This document shows, piece after piece, positions 22,987 to 31,772 of a stretch of DNA of 64,000 nucleotides. The DNA is from Desulfobulbus elongatus DSM 2908 (GTDB lineage: Bacteria; Desulfobacterota; Desulfobulbia; Desulfobulbales; Desulfobulbaceae). Position numbers and translations under genes: made by a program. The stretch spans positions 1-64,000 of the forward strand of contig NZ_JHZB01000002.1 of assembly GCF_000621145.1 (NCBI RefSeq), in the 5' to 3' direction. The notes below the pieces were generated by a model that was given only the letters and a program-made list of their open reading frames with translations, ran no database searches and had not been told where the DNA came from. The stretch's first letter is position 1, and each line of letters begins with the position of its first letter.

Positions 22987-23044
22987 TCCGGCCGCGGGGC
23001 CGCAGACCCGATCTTCCGCCGCGTGTCGGCCGGCCGGCTTGTGA

Positions 23045-23073
23045 TTGACAGATGGCGATTTCTTGAATACGGT
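23045..23073 (+). promoter_or_regulatory. candidate sigma-70 promoter of the M24 peptidase gene
   Basis: A perfect TTGACA and TACGGT are separated by 17 bases, about 60 bases upstream of the start codon. Confidence 0.6.
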
Positions 23074-23135
23074 GGCCTGCACGGCGCCAGCCGACAACGA
23101 ATGTTGCTTTCCTGTTTGCCCATTGGGAGGAATCC

Positions 23136-24329
23136 ATGTCAGACATGCTCTATACGCCCAAAAGCGAAGTTGACGCGCGCATTCAACTGTTCCAGAAGAC
23201 GCTCGATCAAATGGGCCTCGACGGCGCCCTGATCATCCACCACACCAACCTGTTCTACCTCAGCGGCACCTCGCAGTCGGGCCACCTGTTCATCCCCCGT
23301 GCCGGCGAGCCGGTGCTCATGGTGCGCAAGAGCTTCGAGCGCGCCCGCCGGGAGTCGCCGATCGCCACCGTGCTCGATGTCAAAAGCCTGAAAATGATCC
23401 CGGGAATCCTGAAGGAGCAGGGATTCGCCATCGACACCGTCGGCCTGGAGCTGGACGTCATCCCCTACAACACCTGGCAGTTCTACGGCAAAATCTTCCA
23501 GGAGACCACCTTCACCGACATTTCGGAATCCCTCAAGCGCATCCGCACCGTCAAGTCCGAGTACGAGATCGGTCTGCTGCAGGAGGCCTGCCAGGTGCTC
23601 GATCAGGTCTTCGCCGAGGTGCCGTCCATGCTCCGCGAGCACATGACCGAGATCGAGCTGGCCAGCCTGTTCGAGGCCGGCATGCGGCGGCGCGGCTACG
23701 GCGGCTGCTCCAAGATGCGCGCCTTCAACCAGGATTTCTTCATGGGCAACGTGACCTCCGGCGCCAGCGGCGCGGCGCCCACCTATTTCGACGGGCCGGT
23801 GGGCGGCTGCGGCCTGACCCCGGCCAACAACCCGCACGGCGCCGGCTGGAAGACCATCGGCCGCAACGAGATCGTCTACATCGACTACACCTGCGTGATC
23901 AACGGCTACACCGCCGACGGGGCGCGGATGTTCGTTCTCGGCGATGTCTCCGAGCGGCTGCGGCGGGCGCATGCCGCCTCCCTGGAGATCCAGTCCGCCC
24001 TCGTGGCCATGATCAAGCCGGGCACCATCTGCGAGGAGGTCTATGCCAAGTCCGTCGACCTGGCCGAATCCCTGGGCCTGCAGGACCATTTCATGGGCAT
24101 CGGCAACGACCGGGTCCGCTTCATCGGCCATGGCGTCGGCCTGGAGCTGGACGAATATCCGATCTTCGCCAAGGGGGTGAAGATGCCTCTGGCCGAGGGC
24201 ATGACCTTTGCTCTGGAGCCGAAATTCGTCTTCCCCGAAGGGGCCATCGGCATCGAGAACACCTATGTGCTCAGGGGAGACGGCCCGCAGGGGCTGACCC
24301 ATGCCCCGGAGGCGATCATCCAGGTCTGA
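23136..24329 (+). CDS. M24 family aminopeptidase (Xaa-Pro peptidase-like)
   Basis: The 397-residue cytoplasmic protein has a creatinase-type N-terminal domain (1-140) and a pita-bread catalytic domain. The five metal ligands expected of the family are present: two Asp in YIDYTCVINGYTADGARMF, the His in GHGVGLELDE, and two Glu in ALEPKFVFPEGAIGIEN. It is probably an Xaa-Pro aminopeptidase or dipeptidase. It has its own promoter-like sequence and is followed by a strong terminator, so it appears to be a single-gene unit. Confidence 0.9.
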   Translation: MSDMLYTPKSEVDARIQLFQKTLDQMGLDGALIIHHTNLFYLSGTSQSGHLFIPRAGEPVLMVRKSFERARRESPIATVLDVKSLKMIPGILKEQGFAIDTVGLELDVIPYNTWQFYGKIFQETTFTDISESLKRIRTVKSEYEIGLLQEACQVLDQVFAEVPSMLREHMTEIELASLFEAGMRRRGYGGCSKMRAFNQDFFMGNVTSGASGAAPTYFDGPVGGCGLTPANNPHGAGWKTIGRNEIVYIDYTCVINGYTADGARMFVLGDVSERLRRAHAASLEIQSALVAMIKPGTICEEVYAKSVDLAESLGLQDHFMGIGNDRVRFIGHGVGLELDEYPIFAKGVKMPLAEGMTFALEPKFVFPEGAIGIENTYVLRGDGPQGLTHAPEAIIQV

Positions 24330-24356
24330 CGGCCGTTGTTCCCGCGGCCCGCCCAG

Positions 24357-24390
24357 GGGCAACGGCCTGCGGCCGCTGCCCTCTTTTTTT
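24357..24390 (+). terminator. intrinsic terminator of the M24 peptidase gene
   Basis: The stem GGGCAACGGCC pairs with GGCCGCTGCCC (one mismatch) around a TGC loop and is followed by TCTTTTTTT. Confidence 0.9.
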
Positions 24391-24511
24391 GCCGTGCCGG
24401 CGCATTGCGCCCGCCGATGGGAAATATTCTTGACTCGAAATCGATTGTACGAGATCCTTGAATCAGTGATTCGAACGTCGTGCAAGGAATAAACACCATC
24501 ACCATATCCCT

Positions 24512-25093
24512 ATGCATTCATTTTTCCGCAGCTTCCTCAAGTCCCAGCCCCAGCGGGATGCCGCCCCGGCCGAACAGTGCCCCGTGCCCGCCCTTCAGGG
24601 GGATATCGCGGCCATCGCCGTCGAGAACATCTTCCAGTTGTTCGATTCGGCCGCCCTGACCGGAAAGCTCGAAATCCAGTCCCCGGACAACAGCGGCATC
24701 TTCTACTTCCGCGAGGGCATGTTCATCTACGGCCTGCTCAAGGTCAACCAACGCCGGATCGGCCAGATCCTCCTCGACACCCGGGCGATCACCGAGGAAC
24801 AGTTGCGGGAATGTCTCCAGGCGCACGAACGGTCCGACGAACGGCAACGGTTCGGCCAGATCCTCCTGGACAAGGGATATGCCCAGCCCTACCTGCTGGA
24901 CAAATCCCTGTTGCGCCAGATCAAGGAGGCCTTTTTCGAGGCCCTTTCCTGGAACGAGGGCACCTTCAGGTTCTACCCCGGCCAGGTGCCCGCCCCGGGC
25001 GAGATCCAGATGTACGGCCGGATCGACCGCCTGCTCCTCGAAGGCATGGTGCATATCGACCAGATTTCGGTGGACGGGAAAGGGGCCTCGTGA
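24512..25093 (+). CDS. DUF4388 (PATAN-like) domain protein
   Basis: The 193-residue protein starts with a DUF4388/PATAN-type domain (about 28-80, LQGDIAAIAVENIFQLFDSA and GKLEIQSPDNSGIFYFREG). A helical segment follows with two similar stretches, RRIGQILLDTRAITEEQL and RFGQILLDKGYAQPYLL, which resemble the N-terminal domain of type II secretion ATPases. Such proteins are often found in signalling and gliding or pilus contexts in deltaproteobacteria, but no partner is nearby. Function is unknown. Confidence 0.75.
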   Translation: MHSFFRSFLKSQPQRDAAPAEQCPVPALQGDIAAIAVENIFQLFDSAALTGKLEIQSPDNSGIFYFREGMFIYGLLKVNQRRIGQILLDTRAITEEQLRECLQAHERSDERQRFGQILLDKGYAQPYLLDKSLLRQIKEAFFEALSWNEGTFRFYPGQVPAPGEIQMYGRIDRLLLEGMVHIDQISVDGKGAS

Positions 25094-25393
25094 CAAAACA
25101 CCCGTCATTTTATCCGGTTATCGGTCAGGGTCGCTTTTCCCGCCCGTTCTTGCCCCCTCAAGGGCTACTTTCTGTTCGATTATCCGTCGCTGCTGTAGTA
25201 TAGAGCTATCATTTTTCCACTGGCGCCGGGACAGCGGCCAACGGGCGGATTCGCCGCCTTTCCCCCCCTGCCCGGAGCACCCCCTTGCCAGGCCCGCCGG
25301 TCACGGGCGTTGTTCCGGACGGCGCCCCGGCCGGGGTGCGCCCGATTCGTGGTTGACGGCATCTGAACCGATCTGGGAGCAGGCACAGGATCT
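25094..25393. other. 300-base intergenic gap
   Basis: No gene, convincing promoter or terminator is seen. The gap separates the DUF4388 gene from the PLP decarboxylase gene on the same strand. Confidence 0.4.
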
Positions 25394-26818
25394 ATGGAGC
25401 AGGACAACATCTTCGAGCGGTTGTTGCAGCTCGTGACCCGTTATACGCACGACCGGGGACAGGGAACGTTCATCGACTATCTCGATCCCGACGATCTCCG
25501 CCAACGGCTGCACCTCGAGGACGAACGCGGCCGAGGCGACTGGGAAGCGCTCTTCGCCTGGGTGGAGCGGTATCTGGCGCATGCGGTCAAGACCAGCCAT
25601 CCCGCCTACCTCAACCGCATGTGGGCCGGAGCCAACCTGCCCTCGGTGGTCGGCGAGATGATTGCCGCCATCACCAACACCTCGGCCTGCACCTTCGAGA
25701 CCGCGCCGGTCTCGACCCTGATGGAGAAATACCTGCTGCAGACCATGCTCGATCTGGTCGGATTTGCGGGTGGCTGCGGCCAGATGACCACCGGTTCGAG
25801 CAACGCCAACATGATCGCCATGATGGCCGCCCGCAACGACCTGCTGCCGGCGATCAAGCAGCAGGGGCTGTTCGGCTGCCCGGAGCTGTTCGCTTTGGTC
25901 AACGCCGACGCCCACTACTCCATGGACCGGGCCGCCAATATTCTCGGCCTGGGCACGAACCACCTGCTCAAGATACCGGTGGACGACCACGGCCGCATGC
26001 ACATCCCGGCCCTGGAAGAGCGGCTGGCCGAGATCAGCTCGGCGGGCGGCCGGCCGTTTTTCGTCGCCGCCACCGCCGGTACCACGGTGCGCGGCGCCTA
26101 CGATTCCCTGCCGCCGCTCTTGGCGTTGCGCGAGCGCTACCGTTTCTGGCTGCATGTCGACGGCGCCTGGGGCGGCGCCGTGCTCTTCAGCGACCGCCTC
26201 AAGCGGCACTTTCTGCCCGCGCTCGAACAGGCCGACTCCTTTACCCTCGATTTCCACAAGATGCTGGGCACGGCCCTGATGTGCAACGTGCTGCTGTTCA
26301 ACCGCCGCCCGACGTTCCTGCGCGAGGTGTGCAGCGCCGGCGACGAGTCGTACATCTTCCGCGAGGGCGAGGGCGGCGAAATCCGCGATCTCGGCACCCT
26401 GTCCCTGCAGTGCGGCCGGCGGGTCGACAGCCTCAAGTGGTTCCTCGACTGGAAATTCTACGGCCGGGCCGGCCTGGCCGAGCGGGTGGAGCGGTATCTG
26501 GAGCTGTGCCGATACGCCGAGGATCGGGTGGGGCACCATCCCGACCTGGAGCTGGTGGTGCCCAGGGAATCCTTCAACGTCTGTTTCCGGTTTCGTCCCC
26601 CGGGAGACGTTCCGGCCGAGCCGTTCAACAAGGCGCTGCGGGAGCGGATGCACCGGACCGGCCGCGCCCTGGTCGGCACCGGCTATGTCAACGGCCAGCT
26701 GGTCCTGCGGCTGTTGATCACCAACATCAATGTGGGTAAACCCGAGATCGACCACTTTCTCGAGACGGTCGTCACAACCGGCCGGGAATTGCTGGCCGAA
26801 AGGAGCGGCCGGCCGTAA
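25394..26818 (+). CDS. group II PLP-dependent amino acid decarboxylase
   Basis: The 474-residue protein is in the family of glutamate, aromatic amino acid, cysteine-sulfinate and diaminobutyrate decarboxylases. The PLP lysine is Lys289 in TLDFHKMLGTALMC, the Asp that holds the pyridine nitrogen is in HVDGAWGGAVLFS, and TTGSSNANMIAMMAAR binds the phosphate. The substrate cannot be read from sequence. Diaminobutyrate (giving 1,3-diaminopropane for the nearby carboxynorspermidine enzymes) is attractive by position, but aspartate, cysteine-sulfinate or glutamate are equally possible. A DNA-binding protein gene follows after 20 bases. Confidence 0.88.
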   Translation: MEQDNIFERLLQLVTRYTHDRGQGTFIDYLDPDDLRQRLHLEDERGRGDWEALFAWVERYLAHAVKTSHPAYLNRMWAGANLPSVVGEMIAAITNTSACTFETAPVSTLMEKYLLQTMLDLVGFAGGCGQMTTGSSNANMIAMMAARNDLLPAIKQQGLFGCPELFALVNADAHYSMDRAANILGLGTNHLLKIPVDDHGRMHIPALEERLAEISSAGGRPFFVAATAGTTVRGAYDSLPPLLALRERYRFWLHVDGAWGGAVLFSDRLKRHFLPALEQADSFTLDFHKMLGTALMCNVLLFNRRPTFLREVCSAGDESYIFREGEGGEIRDLGTLSLQCGRRVDSLKWFLDWKFYGRAGLAERVERYLELCRYAEDRVGHHPDLELVVPRESFNVCFRFRPPGDVPAEPFNKALRERMHRTGRALVGTGYVNGQLVLRLLITNINVGKPEIDHFLETVVTTGRELLAERSGRP

Positions 26819-26838
26819 TCAGCACCAACGAGGCGGAC

Positions 26839-27651
26839 ATGAGCGACAACGACTACGTGGTAACCCAGAAAGAGGCGGCCGATTACCTCAAGGTTTCGAC
26901 CAAATCCATCAGCCGATACCGCAAGCGGGGTCTGCCCTACAAGCTGGTGCTCAATCCGGTGACCGGCAAACAGGAGGTCCGCTTCCGCTTTGCCGATCTG
27001 GAACGGTGGGACGAGGGCCGGCAGCTGCTCGCCACCTACGCCCGGGATGGCGAAGAGACGGTCGTTGGCGAGGGAAGGGCGGCCGGCGGCCGGGCGGCGT
27101 CCGGCGTGAACGACGGTTTTCTGGACGATCTGCTCCTGGCCTACAAACAGCAGATCGAACTGCTGCGCGACCAGTTGGAGGACATGCGCGAGCAACTGGC
27201 GCGCCGCGACCGGCAGATCGACGATCTGATGCGGCTGATGGTCGGCCTGCAACTGGAATACAAGCCCGCGGCCGCAGCCGGCGAACCGGACCCGGCCCGC
27301 GGGGGGGAGACCGGCCCGCGGCCGGAGGAGCGGGCCGCCGAACTCTACGAGAGCGTGGTGCTGCCGGCCGCCGCACCGGCAACGCTGTCCGGAGCCGTAC
27401 CGGCGCCCCCGCCACCCCGGCCGGAGGCGGCCACGGGCAAGAAGGTGTTCAGCCGGGAGCAGCTGTCGGCCTCGATCCAGCGGCTGCGGCATAAGGGCAA
27501 GAGCTACGAGGAGATCGCCCGGGGGCTCAACCAGATCAACGTGGCCACGGTTTCCGGCCACCCGGAGTGGACGGTCCCGGAGGTGCAGACCCTGCTGCCT
27601 GGGCTGGTGGAGGCGACTTTCCGCGCCATGACCGGGGAAGATCTCTGCTGA
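26839..27651 (+). CDS. probable DNA-binding protein with helix-turn-helix regions at both ends
   Basis: The 270-residue protein has an excisionase/MerR-like helix-turn-helix at the N-terminus (about 7-60, YVVTQKEAADYLKVSTKSIS and RYRKRGLPYKLV). A coiled coil follows (about 98-137, LLRDQLEDMREQLARRDRQI), then a Pro/Ala-rich linker (145-200). The C-terminal part (about 205-262) has LRHKGKSYEEIARGLNQINV and a WTVPEVQTLLPGL end that looks like the helix-turn-helix of serine recombinases, but no catalytic domain is present. It lies between a decarboxylase gene and the B12 operon. Role unknown; a regulator or nucleoid-type protein is possible. Confidence 0.7.
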   Translation: MSDNDYVVTQKEAADYLKVSTKSISRYRKRGLPYKLVLNPVTGKQEVRFRFADLERWDEGRQLLATYARDGEETVVGEGRAAGGRAASGVNDGFLDDLLLAYKQQIELLRDQLEDMREQLARRDRQIDDLMRLMVGLQLEYKPAAAAGEPDPARGGETGPRPEERAAELYESVVLPAAAPATLSGAVPAPPPPRPEAATGKKVFSREQLSASIQRLRHKGKSYEEIARGLNQINVATVSGHPEWTVPEVQTLLPGLVEATFRAMTGEDLC

Positions 27652-27716
27652 GGGCCACGCCTGCGCCGTTGCATCGCGGCTTTTGCTCGTTTTCCCGTGC
27701 GAACCGCAATCGCGGC

Positions 27717-27745
27717 TTGACTTCGCCCGGTGCCCCAGGTAGGAT
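27717..27745 (+). promoter_or_regulatory. promoter of the cobalamin operon
   Basis: TTGACT and TAGGAT are spaced by 17 bases, and transcription would start about 27752, just before the riboswitch. Confidence 0.65.
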
Positions 27746-27756
27746 GGGCCGCATCG

Positions 27757-27921
27757 AAATTCAGGTGTCCGTATCGACGGATGAAAAGGGAATCCGGTGC
27801 AAGGCCGGAACGGGCCCGCCGCTGTAACCGGGGACGAATTCCGCTGATTGACCACTGTCCCGAAAGGAATGGGAAGGCGCGGAAGGAGGGCGATCCGGAA
27901 GTCAGAAGACCTGCCTGAATC
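27757..27921 (+). ncRNA. cobalamin (AdoCbl-type) riboswitch
   Basis: The leader has the conserved B12-box features in order: AATTCAGGTGTCCG, AAAAGGGAATCCGGTGCAA, CCCGCCGCTGTAACCGGGGA, a CCACTGTCCCG arm, GGGAAGGCGCGG and the closing AGTCAGAAGACCTGCCTG. Ligand binding would turn down the downstream operon for corrin synthesis and uptake. The expression platform appears to be the terminator at 27981. Confidence 0.93.
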
Positions 27922-27980
27922 GAAGACGCCGGCCTTGCAGGCAACAGGGCGGTGGCGGACTCCAGCGGTAAAAAAGGGAC

Positions 27981-28015
27981 ATCCTGGATCAAGTTCATTG
28001 GTCCGGGATTTTTTT
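27981..28015 (+). terminator. riboswitch-controlled intrinsic terminator
   Basis: ATCCTGGATC pairs with GGTCCGGGAT (including wobble pairs) around AAGTTCATTG and is followed by a run of seven T. It lies between the riboswitch and the first gene, as expected for transcriptional control. Confidence 0.85.
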
Positions 28016-28091
28016 GTTTCGGGCCGCAATTGCCGATTCCGGCGGCGGGCTTTCCGCCGATTCTGTCGCGATACGACCGAGGGAGCAAGCG

Positions 28092-28994
28092 GTGCACGAA
28101 AACACGGCGATTGTGCTGGCCACGTTCGGAACCACGGTGGAGACTGCATTGGGCGGGGTGCTGGCCATCAGGGACACCATGGCCGCCGCCTTTCCGCACA
28201 CGCGGGTCAAGCTGGCCTTCACCTCCAACCAGGTCCGCCGCATCTGGCACCGGCGCGCCGCCGATGCCGCCTATGTGGCGGCCCATCCCGAGGTGCCGCG
28301 GGAAATCCTCTCAATCGAGGGCATCCTCGCCGCCGTCGCCATCCTGCAGGACCGGGGCTTCACCGCCCAGGTCGTCCAACCCACCCATGTCGTCCCGGCC
28401 GAGGAATTCCACGACCTGACCGCCTATGTCCGCGGCCTGCTGTCGATCCGCACCATGAAACCGCGCTGGCGGCCGTTTAAGGCCATCGCCCTCGGCCGGC
28501 CGCTGCTGGGCGCCTATTCCCCCGACCGCCCGTATGCCGACGACATCCGCATCCTGGCCCGGGCCCTGGCCGACGACGCCGCCCTGGCCCGCGAACACGG
28601 CGCCGCCCTGATCTACATGGGGCACGGCAACCGCTATTTTCCCTCCGGCGGCCTCTATCTCGAATTCGCGGCCCGCATGCGCCAGTTCTATCCCGAGGTC
28701 CTGACCCTGATCGGCACGGTCGAGGGTTTTCCCGCCTTCGACGAGGTGCTGGCCGACCTGCGCCTCCACGGGGTGCGGCGGGCGGTCATCAAACCCCTGC
28801 TCATCGTGGCCGGCGAGCACGCCACCCGCGATCTGGCCGGTCCCCAGGAGGATTCCTGGCGGTCGATGCTGGGCAGGGAAGGGATCGAGGCCGTGCCGGT
28901 GCCTAGGGGATTGGGCGAGCATCCGGCCGTGGCCCGCATCTTTGTCGAGCATGCCGCCCAGGCGGCGGCCGAGGCCGGCGTGGAGCTGCGCTGA
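28092..28994 (+). CDS. cbiK: sirohydrochlorin cobaltochelatase (CbiK)
   Basis: The 300-residue enzyme inserts cobalt into sirohydrochlorin at the start of the anaerobic B12 pathway. The metal-binding and catalytic residues of class II chelatases are visible as His178 (MGHGNRYF), Glu211 (GTVEGFP) and His243 (VAGEHATRD). The GTG at 28092 is taken as start because GAGGGAGCAAGC precedes it and the frame upstream enters the terminator. There is no signal peptide, so it is a cytoplasmic form. The stop overlaps the next start (TGATG), which begins the transporter genes. Confidence 0.92.
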   Translation: MHENTAIVLATFGTTVETALGGVLAIRDTMAAAFPHTRVKLAFTSNQVRRIWHRRAADAAYVAAHPEVPREILSIEGILAAVAILQDRGFTAQVVQPTHVVPAEEFHDLTAYVRGLLSIRTMKPRWRPFKAIALGRPLLGAYSPDRPYADDIRILARALADDAALAREHGAALIYMGHGNRYFPSGGLYLEFAARMRQFYPEVLTLIGTVEGFPAFDEVLADLRLHGVRRAVIKPLLIVAGEHATRDLAGPQEDSWRSMLGREGIEAVPVPRGLGEHPAVARIFVEHAAQAAAEAGVELR

Positions 28995-30034
28995 TGAGCG
29001 GCCGGATCGCCTTGGCCTGGATGCTGCCGCTGGCGGCGGCCCTGGTCTTCGGCGTGGCGCTGTCGGCCACTCTGGGCTATCTCGACGTGTCGATCCCGGA
29101 TGTGTTCGCCATCCTTTTCGCCAAGCTCCACGGCCAGACCATGCCGGCGGGCATCGACCCGGTGGCCGCCACCGTGGTCGCCGACGTGCGCATGCCCCGC
29201 ATCCTGGCCGCGGTGCTGGTCGGCGGCCTGCTCGGGGTCAGCGGCGCGGTCTTCCAGGCGATCCTGCTCAATCCCCTGGCCGACTCCTACACCCTGGGCA
29301 TCTCCACCGGTGCCGCTTTCGGCGCCTCGCTGGTGATCGTCCTGCAGATCTTCGGCCTCGTCCTGCCGCCCGGCGTCACCATCCCGATTTTCGCCTTCGG
29401 CGGCGGCGCGGGGACGCTGGCGGTGGTGCTGTTCCTCGCTGCCGGCGACCGGCGGCTTTCCTCCACCAGCCTGATCCTCGCCGGGGTGATCGTGGCCGCC
29501 ATCCTGTCGGCGGCCATCGGCTTTCTCAAATTCCTCGCCGACGAGCAGGTGGGCCTGATCGTCTTCTGGCTGATGGGCAGCCTGGCCGGGGCCTCCTGGG
29601 CCAACATCCTCCTGCTCGCGCCCGCGGCCCTGGCCGGTACCCTGGTGGCCGTGCTCTACAGCCGCGATCTCAACATCATGGCCACCGGCGACCGCGCCGC
29701 CACCTCGCTGGGCGTCAACACCGTGCGCCTGCGGCTGGTGTTGCTGGCCGTCGCCACCCTGATGACCGCCTTGGCGGTGTCGGTGTCCGGCATCATCGGC
29801 TTCGTCGGCCTGATCGTGCCGCACATGCTCCGCCATCTGGTCGGTCCGGACAACCGAGCGCTGATCCCGCTTTCCTTCTTCATCGGCGGCCTGCTGCTGC
29901 TGATCGCCGACACCCTGACCCGGGCCGTGCTGCCGGTGGAGGTGCCCATCGGGGTGCTGACCGCGCTTCTGGGCGGCCCCTTCTTCTGTTTCCTCTTCAA
30001 AAAACGGCAACGGGATGGCGCCACCGCTTTCTGA
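28994..30034 (+). CDS. btuC: FecCD/BtuC-type ABC transporter permease
   Basis: The 346-residue protein is a ten-helix type permease of vitamin B12 and siderophore importers. Family phrases are DVRMPRILAAVLVGGLLGVSGAVFQ (around 66-90), LNPLADSYTLGISTGA, GIIGFVGLIVPHMLRHLVG and the C-terminal GVLTALLGGPFF. In the B12-riboswitch operon the cargo is most likely cobalamin or another corrinoid; an Fe-siderophore or a cobalt complex cannot be excluded from sequence. It overlaps cbiK by one base and the ATPase gene by 20 bases. Confidence 0.88.
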   Translation: MSGRIALAWMLPLAAALVFGVALSATLGYLDVSIPDVFAILFAKLHGQTMPAGIDPVAATVVADVRMPRILAAVLVGGLLGVSGAVFQAILLNPLADSYTLGISTGAAFGASLVIVLQIFGLVLPPGVTIPIFAFGGGAGTLAVVLFLAAGDRRLSSTSLILAGVIVAAILSAAIGFLKFLADEQVGLIVFWLMGSLAGASWANILLLAPAALAGTLVAVLYSRDLNIMATGDRAATSLGVNTVRLRLVLLAVATLMTALAVSVSGIIGFVGLIVPHMLRHLVGPDNRALIPLSFFIGGLLLLIADTLTRAVLPVEVPIGVLTALLGGPFFCFLFKKRQRDGATAF

Positions 30035-30833
30035 ACGGAACACGGAGAATCTCTGGTCGCTGACCGGGGTGCACTTCGGCTACAACGGCACGCCGGTGCT
30101 GCGCGATGTCAGCCTTAAGCTGCGCGCCGGCCAGTGCACCGGCATCCTCGGCCCCAACGGCAGCGGCAAGACCACCTTGCTCGACCTGCTGGCCGGCCTG
30201 CAAACGCCGCAGGCCGGCACCATCGAATTCCTGGGCCGGCCGCTGGCGACCTGGCCGAAGAAGCAGCTGGCCCGGCTCCTGGCCCTGGTGCCCCAGGATT
30301 TCATGGTCCGCTTCGGTTTTTCGGTCCGCGAGGTGGTGGAAATGGGCCTCCATCCGCACCTCCATCGCTTCGCCACCCCCAGCGAGGCCGACCGGGCGCT
30401 GATCGACCGGGCCCTGGCCGCCACCGGCATCGCCGCCCTGGCCGACCGGCCGGTCACCCGGCTTTCCGGCGGCGAGAAGCAGCGGGTGGCCGTGGCCCGC
30501 GCCCTGGCGCAGCAACCGACAGTGCTTCTGCTCGACGAGGCCACCTCCAACCTCGACATCCACCACAGCCTGGAACTGCTCCATCTCATCCGCGACCGGT
30601 TCGAGCGCCAGGCGATGCAGGTGGTGGCGGTGATGCACGACCTCAACCTGGCCGCGTTCTTCTGCGACCACCTGATCTTCCTGAAAGAAGGGCAGGTGAT
30701 CTGCCAGGGGCCGACCGAGGAGGTACTGACCCCGGCAACGATCGGCACCGTCTACGGCGTCGAGGCGGAGGTGACCGCCAATGCCTTTACCAACTGCCGG
30801 CAGGTGAGCTTCAGGCTGCCGGCTGCCCTGTAA
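30015..30833 (+). CDS. btuD: ABC transporter ATP-binding protein (BtuD-type)
   Basis: The 272-residue ATPase has Walker A GPNGSGKTT, the Q-loop VPQDFMV, signature LSGGEKQRVAVARAL and Walker B LLLDEATSNLD, then the His switch VMHDLN. It would power the permease of the preceding gene. The start lies inside the end of btuC. The substrate is inferred from operon context, as for the permease. Confidence 0.9.
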   Translation: MAPPLSERNTENLWSLTGVHFGYNGTPVLRDVSLKLRAGQCTGILGPNGSGKTTLLDLLAGLQTPQAGTIEFLGRPLATWPKKQLARLLALVPQDFMVRFGFSVREVVEMGLHPHLHRFATPSEADRALIDRALAATGIAALADRPVTRLSGGEKQRVAVARALAQQPTVLLLDEATSNLDIHHSLELLHLIRDRFERQAMQVVAVMHDLNLAAFFCDHLIFLKEGQVICQGPTEEVLTPATIGTVYGVEAEVTANAFTNCRQVSFRLPAAL

Positions 30834-30851
30834 TCTCAACCCATCGGTCCC

Positions 30852-31772
30852 ATGCGCAGCAAAGTTTGTCTCTTCGTTCCCTGTCTCGTGCTCCTGTTCG
30901 CCACCCTGGCCGTTGCCGCGTCGATTGTCGACAGCGAGCAGCGCACCCTGGTGTTTGCCCAGCCCTTCAAACGGATCATCTCGCTCTATCCGGCCCATAC
31001 CGCCAATCTGCTCGAACTGGGGCTGAACCGGGAGATTATCGCCTGCGGTCCCAGCGACACCCGACTCCCCGGCCGACCGGTGGTCCAGTTCCAGGACGAC
31101 CCGGAACGGCTTCTGGCCCTCAAGCCGGATCTGGTCCTGATCCGGCCGATGATCAGCCGCGGCTATCCCAACCTGGTGCGCATCCTGGAGAAGAACAATG
31201 TGCGGGTGGTGTCGCTCCAGCCCACCGACGCCTCGGAGCTGTTCGCCTACTGGGAAGCCCTGGGCACGCTGACCGGCCGCGAGCAGCAGGCCAAGGCCAT
31301 GGTCGACACCTTCAACGAGAAGCTGGCCGAGATCACCGCGCCGCTGCACAAGATTCCCCCGGAAAAGCGCAAGCGGGTCTACTTCGAGGCCATCCATCGC
31401 CAGATGAAGACCTTTGCCCCCAGCTCCATCGCCATGTTCGTCCTGGAGTCGGCCGGCGGCGTCAACATCGCCATCGATGCCGAGCGGATGCGCGAAACCA
31501 ACATCGCCGCCTACGGCAAGGAGCGGATTCTGGCCAAGGCCGACCAGATCGACCTCTACCTCGCCCAGAACGGCCGGATGAATCCGGTGAGCGTGGACGA
31601 CATCGTCAGGGAGCCGGGCTTCGGCGTGATCAAGGCGGTGCGCGACAACCAGGTGTTTCTGGTCGACGAGGAGATGGTGTCGCGGCCGACCATGGGCCTG
31701 CTCGACGGCATCGGCTTCGTCCGCTCGCTGCTCTACCCCGATTACGGCCAGGAAGGCCTCTCCCTGCGATGA
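30852..31772 (+). CDS. btuF: periplasmic substrate-binding protein (BtuF-type)
   Basis: The 306-residue protein has a signal peptide (hydrophobic core about 7-21, cleavage likely after AVAA) and a class III binding fold (FKRIISLYPAHTANLLELGL, LLALKPDLVLIRPMIS). Its C-terminal part ends with RPTMGLLDGIGFV. No lipobox Cys is seen, so it is probably soluble in the periplasm. It delivers a corrinoid or related chelate to the BtuCD pair by context. Its stop overlaps the next start (ATGA). Confidence 0.85.
   Translation: MRSKVCLFVPCLVLLFATLAVAASIVDSEQRTLVFAQPFKRIISLYPAHTANLLELGLNREIIACGPSDTRLPGRPVVQFQDDPERLLALKPDLVLIRPMISRGYPNLVRILEKNNVRVVSLQPTDASELFAYWEALGTLTGREQQAKAMVDTFNEKLAEITAPLHKIPPEKRKRVYFEAIHRQMKTFAPSSIAMFVLESAGGVNIAIDAERMRETNIAAYGKERILAKADQIDLYLAQNGRMNPVSVDDIVREPGFGVIKAVRDNQVFLVDEEMVSRPTMGLLDGIGFVRSLLYPDYGQEGLSLR

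Noticed and set aside
24460-24472. Operator palindrome GAATCAGTGATTC
   Set aside because: Too short to separate from chance, and no regulator or second copy was found.
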